From positions 1 to 59,177 of the forward strand of contig JAZOWC010000032.1 of NCBI GenBank assembly GCA_045658985.1: a stretch of 59,177 nt of DNA, given 5' to 3'. Shown one piece after another: positions 51,999 to 59,177 of this stretch; the first letter of the stretch is position 1; every line of letters starts with the position of its first letter. Both the position numbers and the translations under genes were made by a program. The DNA comes from RGIG3513 sp045658985. Its GTDB lineage: Bacteria; Bacillota; Clostridia; Oscillospirales; Butyricicoccaceae. Below the pieces are notes generated by a model. That model was not told where the DNA came from and did not search any database. It worked only from the letters and a program-made list of their open reading frames with translations.

Positions 51999-52403
51999 TT
52001 GGCGCAGCTTGAAGAAAAACTGAGCGCACTACTCTCCGACGAGGAGGGCAGACAGCGCTTTTTGCAGCTGGCGTCAATGCTGAGCGGCAGCGGTGGTGCC
52101 TCCTCTTCGCGAGCCGATACCGACTCAGACTCCCAAGCTGCCGATGACACCGAACAAATCTCTCCGCCTCCCCCGTCAGACAATAACACCAATGACAGGG
52201 CGGGAGTCATACTGGAGCTGCTGCCGCGGCTGCTCGGGGCGCTGTCCGGCAGCGGAGAGGGACTGGATGAGAAAAAACTCAATCTCATCCGAGCGCTCTC
52301 ACCCTATCTCAACACCCGACGCAGTCAGTACATAGATCGGGCAATACGCATGGCCAGTATGGCAAAAGCGGCAAAAGACACCCTCGGGATGCTGGGGAGA
52401 TAG
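51999..52403 (+). CDS. Small helical protein of unknown function, second of three
   Basis: 134 residues. The start is TTG at 51999, eight bases after GGGAG. The middle (about 30-65) is low complexity, rich in Ser, Asp and Pro. The C-terminus (about 90-134) is a basic amphipathic helix region, LIRALSPYLNTRRSQYIDRAIRM. No domain is recognised. Arrangement and start codons match the first gene. Confidence 0.7.
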   Translation: MAQLEEKLSALLSDEEGRQRFLQLASMLSGSGGASSSRADTDSDSQAADDTEQISPPPPSDNNTNDRAGVILELLPRLLGALSGSGEGLDEKKLNLIRALSPYLNTRRSQYIDRAIRMASMAKAAKDTLGMLGR

Positions 52404-52405
52404 AT

Positions 52406-52732
52406 ATGTTCAACAGATATATCAATCCGGACGGTTTCGGTGAGGTGCCGAGGTCGGAAAAACCGCCCGAGCCTCAGCCCTACGAGGACGTATCCAATCA
52501 GTCAGGCAGCGCATACAAAAAGCCCTCCGGCACCGCCAAGGGGCTGTTCGGCAGCGGGATAAAGCTGCCGGAGTTTGATGCCGACACCATACTGATGCTG
52601 GTGCTGGTGTATTTTTTGATCTCCGACGAATTATCGCCGTCATCAAAAGACGACGGCGACAACGAAAAAAGCAAAAACAAAATAAGCGACACCCTGCTCA
52701 TTATCGGGGCGCTGCTGCTGCTGGGATTCTGA
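52406..52732 (+). CDS. Small membrane protein of unknown function, third of three
   Basis: 108 residues from ATG at 52406, behind GGGGAG. The N-terminal 50 residues are proline-rich and polar. Two hydrophobic segments follow, TILMLVLVYFLISD (about 62-75) and LLIIGALLLLGF at the very C-terminus, with a charged loop of Lys/Asp/Glu between. Such leucine-rich tails are common in Clostridial sporulation and envelope proteins, but this is only a resemblance. Its stop is two bases from that of the convergent gene. Confidence 0.65.
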   Translation: MFNRYINPDGFGEVPRSEKPPEPQPYEDVSNQSGSAYKKPSGTAKGLFGSGIKLPEFDADTILMLVLVYFLISDELSPSSKDDGDNEKSKNKISDTLLIIGALLLLGF

Positions 52733-52734
52733 TC

Positions 52735-53484
52735 TCAGTGGGCGATCTGACCGTTGGGCAGGACAAACAGACCGCTGTCCTGCTCGCCGATGGTCATATC
52801 ACGGCAGATCACCGAGCAAACAAGCTCGCCGCCTTCTCTGGTGTCACAGCTGTACATAAGTCCGCTGTCAATATCCACATACCACTCTCTCGTATATCTG
52901 CCAAGCTCATAGGAGCTTGTCAGGTATACGCACAGACGGCCGTTGTGTTCTCTCACGCCTGCATCGATTATGTCATCGGCGCTGATGGCCAGTATGCTCT
53001 CATAGGTGGGCACTCCCGCCTCATCCTCCAGAGAAAATGCATTCCTGTCCGCGGTATAGTAGGACAACTCGCCCCTTCCCCATATATACACGTTGGTCGG
53101 TGTGCAGACAAGCTGTTTGTACACGGTACCTGTGGTGTCAAACACGTCCACCCGTCCCCTGTCGCCGCTGACACGCACCAGACTCAAAGACAGTGCGCTG
53201 CCTGAGGGGTAATAATAGGTTTTTTCGGCGGTATAGCCGTATGCCTGCGGGCGGGAGAGGGTTGCGATAACCGCCTGAACATTATCTGCAGTCACGGTGA
53301 CCTCATTGATCTTGCGGCGGTTGCGTTTGGCAATATCGACGGCTTCCTCTATCTGTGTGGAGCTTTGGGGCAGGACTATGCCGCCCTCACTGCGCAATGA
53401 GCCGTTTATGAGCAAACTAAAAAGGACGGCAAGCACAATGAGAAAAAGTCCTGCCGAAAACATCAGCGCGGTACGCTTCTTCAT
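52735..53484 (-). CDS. Exported or membrane-anchored protein of unknown function
   Basis: 249 residues. A signal anchor (about 6-26) precedes an external beta-rich domain. It has no catalytic motif I recognise; the pattern of alternating strands with YYYPSGSALSLSLVR and WYVDIDSGLMYSCDTREG recalls LolA/RseB-like folds, but that is a weak impression. The gene is the last of the trpS - WecA/TagO-type - this gene run, 36 bases after the transferase. A role in envelope glycan or lipid handling is speculative. Confidence 0.65.
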   Translation of the reverse strand: MKKRTALMFSAGLFLIVLAVLFSLLINGSLRSEGGIVLPQSSTQIEEAVDIAKRNRRKINEVTVTADNVQAVIATLSRPQAYGYTAEKTYYYPSGSALSLSLVRVSGDRGRVDVFDTTGTVYKQLVCTPTNVYIWGRGELSYYTADRNAFSLEDEAGVPTYESILAISADDIIDAGVREHNGRLCVYLTSSYELGRYTREWYVDIDSGLMYSCDTREGGELVCSVICRDMTIGEQDSGLFVLPNGQIAH

Positions 53485-53520
53485 ATGCTGCCCTCCTTTT
53501 GTAATATGGGGTTTGTGTGA

Positions 53521-54579
53521 TTATTCTTTTTTGTCGGGTAGGTCTGTATTGTCACCCGAGTGCTGCTTGCTGTGCAGCATTGCGCTCAGCGCGATAAATA
53601 CGGCAAATATCAAAGCTATGGCCAGAATCAGCAGCTTGCCCTCACCGGTCTTGGTCATGATGACCGAGATGACACCCAGCACGATGCTGAGGCAGTAGAG
53701 GATGAGCACACTCTGTTTCTGATCCAGGCCCATATCGATCAGCTTGTGATGGATGTGTCCTCTGTCGGCGGCAAAGGGGCTCTGACCTCTCGCCACACGG
53801 CGTACAACGGCAAAGACAATGTCCGAAAGAGGCAGAGCCAATGCCACAAAGGGTACCGCAAAGGAGACTACGGCGTACATCTTGAAGAGGCCCTGCACCG
53901 ATACGGTGGCAAGGATAAAACCAAGGAACATAGAACCCGTGTCGCCCATAAAGATCTTGGCCGGATTGAAGTTAAAGGGCAGAAAACCGAGGCATGCACC
54001 TGCCAGAGCGGCCATAGCCAGCACCACGGCGCTGTCGGACACCATATAGGCCACGATGAACATAGTGATGGACGAGACTGCGGACACGCCGCAGGCAAGG
54101 CCGTCAAGACCGTCTATAAAGTTGACCGCATTGACTATAGCCACTATCCAGAACACCGTCACGGGGATGGAAAAGATGCCCAGATGCAGGCTGCCGCTGT
54201 CGGCAAAGGGATTGGTGAGATTCTGTATGACCACACCGTTGAGCACGGGAATCAGGGCGGCAACGATCTGACCGCACAGCTTGATCAGAGGAGAAATGGC
54301 ATGGATATCATCGATAATACCCATTACTATGATGATGCACGCGCCTATGATGATCGAGAGCATCTCTCTGTCTATACGAGAAAACGCCACTACAGCCACC
54401 ATAAATCCCGCAAAAATAGCCAGACCGCCTATGAGAGGGGTGGGCTTTTTGTGCATACGGCGGGAGTCTTTTGGCACGTCGACGGCTTTGATCCGAAAAG
54501 CCAGCTTGCGGACAAGCGGCGTCAGAGCAAAGGCGACGATCATTGCCACTATAAAAGTAATAAGTGCTCTAGGCAACAT
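53521..54579 (-). CDS. WecA/TagO-type polyprenyl-phosphate GlcNAc-1-phosphate transferase
   Basis: 352 residues with about ten spans. IIDDIHAISP holds the first catalytic aspartates, NAVNFIDGLDGLA the next, and FMGDTGSMFLGF the third motif of the MraY/WecA family. RRVARGQSPFAADRGHIHHKLIDMGL is the WecA/TagO-like loop with HIHH (quoted in part here). It starts an undecaprenyl-linked glycan or teichoic acid. ATG at 54579 is used; a GTG nine bases upstream is possible. It lies 26 bases after trpS. Confidence 0.9.
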   Translation of the reverse strand: MLPRALITFIVAMIVAFALTPLVRKLAFRIKAVDVPKDSRRMHKKPTPLIGGLAIFAGFMVAVVAFSRIDREMLSIIIGACIIIVMGIIDDIHAISPLIKLCGQIVAALIPVLNGVVIQNLTNPFADSGSLHLGIFSIPVTVFWIVAIVNAVNFIDGLDGLACGVSAVSSITMFIVAYMVSDSAVVLAMAALAGACLGFLPFNFNPAKIFMGDTGSMFLGFILATVSVQGLFKMYAVVSFAVPFVALALPLSDIVFAVVRRVARGQSPFAADRGHIHHKLIDMGLDQKQSVLILYCLSIVLGVISVIMTKTGEGKLLILAIALIFAVFIALSAMLHSKQHSGDNTDLPDKKE

Positions 54580-54605
54580 ATTCCCCACTACCTTGTCTCA
54601 AAAAA

Positions 54606-55625
54606 TTATCTGAACATTCCGATCTTCTTGTAAACCTTGCTCAGTGTGCGTTCGGCAACGCGAGCGGCTTTTTCGGCGCCCTGTGCGCAGAGTGCATCGA
54701 GGTAATCGCGGTTTTTGAGCAGATCCTCGGATTTTTCTCTGAAGGGTCTGAGCATTTCGATAACAGCCTCGGCAACGGCTACCTTGAACTCACCGTAGCC
54801 TTTGCCCTCAAACTGCTGCTCAACCTGCTCGGGAGTGATGCCTGCGGCGATGGAGTATATCTCGATCAGGTTATTGATGCCGTGTCTGCCCTCGCCACGT
54901 CTGATGGTAGCCTCGGAGTCGGTGACGGCACGCTTGAACTTGCGCATGATATCCTCGGGCTTATCGGACACCGAGATGCAGGCGTTGGGGTTGGGGTCGG
55001 ACTTGCTCATCTTGTACTGAGGCTCGGCAAGGCTCATGATCTTGGCGCCGCTTTTGGAGATAAGAGGCTCGGGGATGGTGAACACATTGCCGTAGATGCC
55101 GTTGAAGCGGGTAGCTATGTCTCGGGCGATCTCAACGTGCTGCTTCTGATCCAGACCCACGGGCACAACGTCGGCTTTGTACAGCAGGATATCGGCTGCC
55201 ATCAGCGCGGGATAGGTAAACAGGCCTGCGTTGATATTATCTGCGTTCTTGGCCGACTTATCCTTGAACTGTGTCATACGGGACAGCTCACCGAACATGG
55301 TGTAGCAATCAAGCACCCAGCCCAGCTCTGCGTGCGCGGGGACCTGACTCTGGACAAAGAGAATGTTCTTGTCGGGGTCGAGGCCGGCACTCAGCAGATT
55401 GGCGAATGCTCTGTAGGTATTGGCTTTGAGGGTGGCGGGGTCCTGACGGACGGTGATGGTATGCATATTGGCCACCATAAACAGGCAGTCACAGCTGTCC
55501 TGAAGATCGTTCCAGTTGCGGACGGCGCCTATATAATTGCCCAGCGTAAATATGCCGGAAGGCTGTATTCCGCTGAGGGCGATTTTTTTCTTTTCTGCGG
55601 GCTGGGTGGTGTTGAGATTTTCCAT
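54606..55625 (-). CDS. trpS: Tryptophanyl-tRNA synthetase
   Basis: 339 residues from ATG at 55625, behind GGAGG with 9-base spacing. It charges tRNA(Trp). The class I HIGH-like motif is SGIQPSGIFTLGNYIG, and KMSKS is at YKMSKSDPN near residue 200. It is transcribed from the promoter at 55657-55685, and the transcript probably continues through the WecA/TagO-type gene. Confidence 0.96.
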   Translation of the reverse strand: MENLNTTQPAEKKKIALSGIQPSGIFTLGNYIGAVRNWNDLQDSCDCLFMVANMHTITVRQDPATLKANTYRAFANLLSAGLDPDKNILFVQSQVPAHAELGWVLDCYTMFGELSRMTQFKDKSAKNADNINAGLFTYPALMAADILLYKADVVPVGLDQKQHVEIARDIATRFNGIYGNVFTIPEPLISKSGAKIMSLAEPQYKMSKSDPNPNACISVSDKPEDIMRKFKRAVTDSEATIRRGEGRHGINNLIEIYSIAAGITPEQVEQQFEGKGYGEFKVAVAEAVIEMLRPFREKSEDLLKNRDYLDALCAQGAEKAARVAERTLSKVYKKIGMFR

Positions 55626-55656
55626 ATATATTAACCTCCGGATCATTATCTATAGT

Positions 55657-55685
55657 ATTCTATCACAAAAAAAACATTTCTTCAA
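55657..55685 (-). promoter_or_regulatory. Promoter of trpS
   Basis: On the minus strand TTGAAG (55685-55680), 17 bases, TAGAAT (55662-55657). Confidence 0.7.
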
Positions 55686-55712
55686 TAATAATCCTGCCCG
55701 CGGGACATAATA
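55682..55712 (+). promoter_or_regulatory. Possible sigma-G-type promoter of ypeB
   Basis: CATAATA at 55706-55712 matches the sigma-G/sigma-F -10 consensus, with TCAATA (55682-55687) 18 bases upstream as a weaker -35. No housekeeping promoter was seen. Forespore expression of ypeB is known in Bacillus. Confidence 0.45.
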
Positions 55713-55743
55713 ATTGCGAACAATTTGACCCGGGAGGTTTATT

Positions 55744-57009
55744 ATGTACAAAAACAATGCCCGATCGCTGATCAGCTTTGCTCTGTCGGTGGCGGTAATT
55801 TTTGCCGCGACAGCCGTATTCTACGCCGCAAGGGCCGAAAAATACGAGCGGGATATTCGCCTTGCAAGCGAGAGTGCGCTGAGCCAACTGATAAGCTCGG
55901 CAGAAAGTATGGAATCCCAGATAGCCACACTCAGCCGAAGTGGAGGAGGTATTGCGCTGGCGTCTGCCGCCGCCGAGATATGGAGCGCGAGCCAAAGCGC
56001 TCAGGCCGCGCTGGCTATGCTGGAGCTCGAAGACTCGGGCGCCCCCTCCTGCGGCAAGCTGATAAATCAGGCGGGAGAATACTCCAGATATCTGATGCTT
56101 GCGGCCGCAGAAGGCAAAACAATGACCGCTGACGAAAAGCGGAATATAACCGAAATATCCCAAAAGCTCGGCACTCTGTGCGACGGACTGCGCCACGTCA
56201 AAGAAGGGTTTGACACCGGTGAGATCATAGCAGCGGGCGCACGTAACCGCAGTGAAAAAGCCGCTCTGCTGTCTGCGGCTCTGACCGAACTGGAGCAGGA
56301 CGGGACAGGAGCTCCCCTCCTGTACGACGGCGGATACTCCGACCATATAGCCGACATAACCCCTCTGTACACTCAGGGCATGGATCAGGCATCACCCGAA
56401 AAAGCGCTGAAGGTGGCGGCAAGGTTTTTGGAGAAGAATCCGTCCCAAATAAAGCTGCTTTATCAGACGGACGGGACGCTGCCCGTATACGGATTTGAGT
56501 GCCAAAACAGTATCGTAGAAGTAAGTCGCCAAGGCGGCATGATCGTCACTCTGTCTACTGACAGAAATGTCCACGCAAACACAGTATCTCAAGATGAGGC
56601 AAGGCAGAAAGCTTTACAGATTTGTGAGGAGCTGGGATACAAAAATCTCAAGTGTCGGTACACTTCCGAGAAGGCAAATGTACTGACCCTTGAGCTTGTT
56701 GGTGTCAGCGAAAACGTGACTGTATACCCCGATCGCGTGACCGTCAGAGTGGCTCTGGACAACGGGGAGATTTTGGGCCTGGATGCCCGTCGGTATCTGA
56801 TGAGCAACACCGCCCGTCAGCTTGAGCTGCCCCTTGAGACACCCGAGGGTGCCTCTCTGGTACTGCTGCCCACCGACGGACAAAACGAAAAACTGTGCTA
56901 CGAATACACCTGTGACGGCCATCTGAGATACGTATGCTGTGAGAGCAATCTGTGCTACGCGGTGCACAATTTTGAGGATGGCGAGCAGGACGGGTTTATG
57001 CCCGACTGA
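55744..57009 (+). CDS. ypeB: Germination protein YpeB
   Basis: 421 residues, behind GGGAGG. An N-terminal signal anchor (about 8-29) is followed by a helical region and C-terminal PepSY-like repeats. The segment GAPLLYDGGYSDHIADI (about 180-196) is a YpeB hallmark. In Bacillus it stabilises the cortex-lytic enzyme SleB in the spore envelope. No sleB lies beside it here. The gene shows that the organism makes or descends from makers of endospores. Confidence 0.9.
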   Translation: MYKNNARSLISFALSVAVIFAATAVFYAARAEKYERDIRLASESALSQLISSAESMESQIATLSRSGGGIALASAAAEIWSASQSAQAALAMLELEDSGAPSCGKLINQAGEYSRYLMLAAAEGKTMTADEKRNITEISQKLGTLCDGLRHVKEGFDTGEIIAAGARNRSEKAALLSAALTELEQDGTGAPLLYDGGYSDHIADITPLYTQGMDQASPEKALKVAARFLEKNPSQIKLLYQTDGTLPVYGFECQNSIVEVSRQGGMIVTLSTDRNVHANTVSQDEARQKALQICEELGYKNLKCRYTSEKANVLTLELVGVSENVTVYPDRVTVRVALDNGEILGLDARRYLMSNTARQLELPLETPEGASLVLLPTDGQNEKLCYEYTCDGHLRYVCCESNLCYAVHNFEDGEQDGFMPD

Positions 57010-57026
57010 TGGGCAATCGGGTGGTC

Positions 57027-57076
57027 GGTCGGCGGATGGAACGTGTGTGATACCGGCATATGTTATTCCGCCGACC
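57027..57076. repeat. 10-bp inverted repeat between ypeB and the isomerase gene
   Basis: GGTCGGCGGA (57027-57036) and TCCGCCGACC (57067-57076) are perfect complements around a 30-base loop. There is no T-run on either side, so a normal terminator is unlikely. Confidence 0.5.
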
Positions 57077-57089
57077 GTCAGCCTGACAT

Positions 57090-58130
57090 TCAGTCCTCAA
57101 AATATTTGTTGAGGCAATAGGGCGGCAGAACGCCTTTGTCAGTGACAACGCCGCAGCAGAGGTTGGGAGGCGTGATGTCAAATGCGGGATAGTAGCCTTT
57201 GACTCCGTCCATGGTGACCTTGATCTCGCGGGCGTGGAGCACTTCTTCACTGTTGCGCTCCTCTATTGTGATACGGGAAATATCCTTGTGGGCGGGGTCG
57301 GGGTTGCCTGTGACAAAATAAGGGATGCCCCAGTAATGTGCGGCCAGCGCGATCTGCAGGGTGCCTACCTTGTTGACAACGTGGCCGTCAACGGTAATAA
57401 CGTCTGCCGCAGAAGTGAACAGGTCTACCTTCTTCTTGTTGAGCACGTAGGCAGGCATATTGTCGGAAATGACGGTCACGTCAAATCCCATATCGCAGAT
57501 GACGCTTGCGGTCAGACGGGAACCCTGAAAATAAGGTCTGGTCTCGGGACAGATGAATTTGGCGGTTTTGCCCGACTCGCGCAGCGCACGCAAGGTTGTG
57601 CCGATGACAGTATCGGCATAGCACTGGGTCATGACCGTGCCGCCGTCGGGAATAAGCTCGGCGAGATACTTGCCTACAGAGATATAGCTCTTGTAGGTGT
57701 CGTCTATTTTGCGGAAGGCATACTCAAACAGAGTGTCCACAAGTGTGCTGTCCTCGCACTTTTCGGCGAGAGCCACGGCGCCGTTGACTATACGCTTCAT
57801 TTTGGCAGAGGTGGTGGGACGGGCGTGGGACAGAGTGTATGCGGCATCACGCAGATGCTCCATACGCCGCTCATAGCTCATGCCCTTTGCCTCGTATGCG
57901 GCAAGCACCATACCCATAGCGGCGGCTGTGTAGGGGCCGTAGCTCTGTGTGACCATATTTGCGATAGCCTGAGCCACCTCCTTGTGGCTTGTGCACTCGA
58001 CGAATCTGGTCTCTATAGGGTATATTCTTCTGTCAAGTATTCTTACTTTACCCTCGTTGTACCACGCGACATTCTCGTATCTCAGCAGGAACGCGAGATC
58101 ATAATCGGCTCTTTTTTCCATATTGATCAC
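57090..58130 (-). CDS. mtnA: MtnA-like sugar-1-phosphate isomerase (5-deoxyribose/methylthioribose type)
   Basis: 346 residues starting at GTG (58130), eight bases from AAAAGG and overlapping the aldolase stop by four bases; ATG three codons later is possible. The eIF-2B/MtnA fold shows the sugar site ETRPYFQGSRLTA, the catalytic cysteine in VMTQCYADT (TxC in MtnA), and an aspartate before DGHVVNKVGT. It opens the sugar ring of methylthioribose or 5-deoxyribose 1-phosphate to the ribulose form. The adjacent aldolase gene argues for the latter route. Confidence 0.8.
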   Translation of the reverse strand: MINMEKRADYDLAFLLRYENVAWYNEGKVRILDRRIYPIETRFVECTSHKEVAQAIANMVTQSYGPYTAAAMGMVLAAYEAKGMSYERRMEHLRDAAYTLSHARPTTSAKMKRIVNGAVALAEKCEDSTLVDTLFEYAFRKIDDTYKSYISVGKYLAELIPDGGTVMTQCYADTVIGTTLRALRESGKTAKFICPETRPYFQGSRLTASVICDMGFDVTVISDNMPAYVLNKKKVDLFTSAADVITVDGHVVNKVGTLQIALAAHYWGIPYFVTGNPDPAHKDISRITIEERNSEEVLHAREIKVTMDGVKGYYPAFDITPPNLCCGVVTDKGVLPPYCLNKYFED

Positions 58131-58753
58131 CCATATATCCTTTTCATTTCTTCTACATGTTTTTGTTCAATGGTAACAGCGCCGCCGACCTGCTGTGAGA
58201 TACAGTAGATCTTGGCGGCATCCTCCACGTACACCGCTCTCTCGCAGGCGCGCGCAAGGGTATCTCCCACCGTCAGCACTCCGTGATTGGCAAGCAGGCA
58301 GGCATTGCTCTCAAGCAGATACGGCACGGCCGTAGACCCAAGCTCAGCAGTGCCCGGCAGCGCAAAGGGCACACATCTGATGCCTCCGCGGAAGTAGGGA
58401 ATCATCTCAATGAGTATGGGAGGCAGATCTCTCCCTGCGGCGGCAAGTGCGGTGGCGTAGGGCGAATGGGTATGCACCACGGCGGATACTCCACTGCAGC
58501 CTCGGTATACGGCGGCGTGCATGGGGTACTCAGAGGAGGGACGCCGCTCCCCTTCCAGCTTGTTGCCGCAAAGATCCATAATAACGATATCGCTGTCCTG
58601 CATATCCTCGTATGCCAGCGACGACGGAGTTATTGCCATGACCCCCTGCTCTCTGTCAAAGATGCTGAGATTGCCGCTTGTGCCCGCAAACATTCCCTGC
58701 GCATAGGCGCGCTTGGCGCAGGCACATAATGATTTTTTTAATTCTTCGTACAT
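58127..58753 (-). CDS. Class II aldolase (5-deoxyribulose-1-phosphate or fuculose-phosphate type)
   Basis: 208 residues. The zinc-dependent class II aldolase/adducin fold shows FAGTSGNLSIFD, TPSSLAYEDM, SSEYPMHAAVYR, the metal histidines in VVHTHSPYATALA, and LANHGVLTVG. Similar enzymes cleave 5-deoxyribulose 1-phosphate to DHAP and acetaldehyde (DHAP shunt), or fuculose 1-phosphate to DHAP and lactaldehyde. Overlap with the MtnA-like gene supports the former. The gene is first in the pair, with a promoter at 58771. Confidence 0.85.
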   Translation of the reverse strand: MYEELKKSLCACAKRAYAQGMFAGTSGNLSIFDREQGVMAITPSSLAYEDMQDSDIVIMDLCGNKLEGERRPSSEYPMHAAVYRGCSGVSAVVHTHSPYATALAAAGRDLPPILIEMIPYFRGGIRCVPFALPGTAELGSTAVPYLLESNACLLANHGVLTVGDTLARACERAVYVEDAAKIYCISQQVGGAVTIEQKHVEEMKRIYG

Positions 58754-58770
58754 TTTTGATCACCGATACG

Positions 58771-58799
58771 ATTATATCACTATAGGGCCGTTTTAACAA
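58771..58799 (-). promoter_or_regulatory. Promoter of the aldolase-isomerase pair
   Basis: On the minus strand TTGTTA (58799-58794), 17 bases, TATAAT (58776-58771). Confidence 0.7.
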
Positions 58800-58813
58800 T
58801 ACGGATATTTTGC

Positions 58814-58842
58814 TTTACAATCAGTTGAGTGTTTGGTATAAT
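58814..58842 (+). promoter_or_regulatory. Promoter of the small lipoprotein gene
   Basis: TTTACA at 58814-58819, 17 bases, TATAAT at 58837-58842. Confidence 0.75.
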
Positions 58843-58876
58843 TATTCAAAAGTTTTGTAACACAGAGGGATCATAT

Positions 58877-59152
58877 ATGAAGAGATTTTTTGTATTATTG
58901 CTGGCGCTCATTACGGTTTTTGCCCTGCTTGCAGGCTGCGGCAAACAAGATGCCGACGAAAGCCAAACCCCCGACTCCTCTCAGCAGGATAACACCCCCG
59001 ACACGGACAAAGACACCCCCGCAGGCAAGCAGGATGCCCCCGCGGTTGCAACTCCCAGCAACGTGCAGAAGCCCGCAGACGACACACCCGTGAGAACCAG
59101 CGCGTCGGATATCCAGAAGCTTCCCGCATCCACCGACGTCATCAAGCCCTAA
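58877..59152 (+). CDS. Small lipoprotein, low complexity
   Basis: 91 residues from ATG at 58877, behind GAGGG. A lipoprotein signal ends at LLAGC with Cys21 lipidated. The remainder is a flexible tail rich in Asp, Gln, Pro and Thr with no fold I recognise. It would sit on the outer face of the membrane. It may be a spacer, or the start of an envelope locus beyond the window. Confidence 0.75.
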   Translation: MKRFFVLLLALITVFALLAGCGKQDADESQTPDSSQQDNTPDTDKDTPAGKQDAPAVATPSNVQKPADDTPVRTSASDIQKLPASTDVIKP

Positions 59153-59177
59153 ATACTTTGAGTGCAAAAATACCGCA

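Overview
The window looks like a chromosomal segment of an anaerobic, spore-forming low-GC-phylum bacterium (class Clostridia, most like the Oscillospiraceae/Ruminococcaceae). This rests on the gene content: a YpeB spore-germination protein, an MraZ-led division and cell-wall cluster, families typical of Clostridia (DUF1540, DUF4093, DUF4349, DUF4830), ThyX-type thymidylate synthase, an isoleucine T-box, and strong AGGAGG ribosome binding sites with TTGACA-17-TATAAT promoters. The taxonomic call is inference. I saw no rRNA, tRNA, CRISPR array, insertion sequence or prophage.

Layout. 1-633: 5' part of an AT-rich superfamily-1 helicase/ATPase gene running off the edge. 720-7350 (minus): branched-chain amino acid block, ilvB-ilvN-ilvC-ilvD from its own promoter, and ilvA behind an isoleucine T-box riboswitch. 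7463-8810 (plus): cytidylate-kinase-like protein and an exported protein of unknown function. 8867-11503 (minus): membrane lipid operon pssA-psd-marR-acyl-ACP thioesterase. 11687-18534 (plus): rlmB with a large membrane protein that looks like a catalytically dead P-type ATPase, an EF-G paralogue, a DUF4830 protein and a nucleotidyltransferase. 18581-22144 (minus): lysC, then DUF308 - AI-2E-type permease - pgsA. 22255 (plus): bcp peroxiredoxin.

22804-35009 (minus) is the division/cell-wall cluster, transcribed mraZ-rsmH-ftsL-ftsI-murE-mraY-ftsW-murG-murA-ftsQ-ftsZ. It lacks murF, murD, murC and ftsA. Its MurE carries methionine where the P-loop lysine should be. Upstream of mraZ are MraZ-type repeats and a 20-bp palindrome resembling a LexA box.

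35299-37648: a DUF1540 protein, rpe and a DUF4349 lipoprotein. 37740-48328 (minus) is a long, tightly packed probable operon: a WecB/TagA/CpsF glycosyltransferase, thyX, tmk, GNAT, CPBP protease, mltG, alaS, HIT, holA, TOPRIM/DUF4093 and cysK. 48423-50461 (minus): glyA with a second CPBP protease. 50562-53484: nth, a phosphodiesterase, a three-gene cluster of small unknown proteins and an exported unknown protein. 53521-59152: trpS with a WecA/TagO-type transferase, ypeB with a possible sigma-G promoter, an MtnA-like isomerase and class II aldolase pair that fits the 5-deoxyribose salvage (DHAP shunt) pathway, and a small lipoprotein.

Most of the window is housekeeping. The least explained items are the pseudo-P-type ATPase (12520-14811), the MurE P-loop substitution (30548-30550), the three-gene unknown cluster (51714-52732), the LexA-like palindrome (35184-35203) and a ribosome-binding-site hairpin at 17049-17083.
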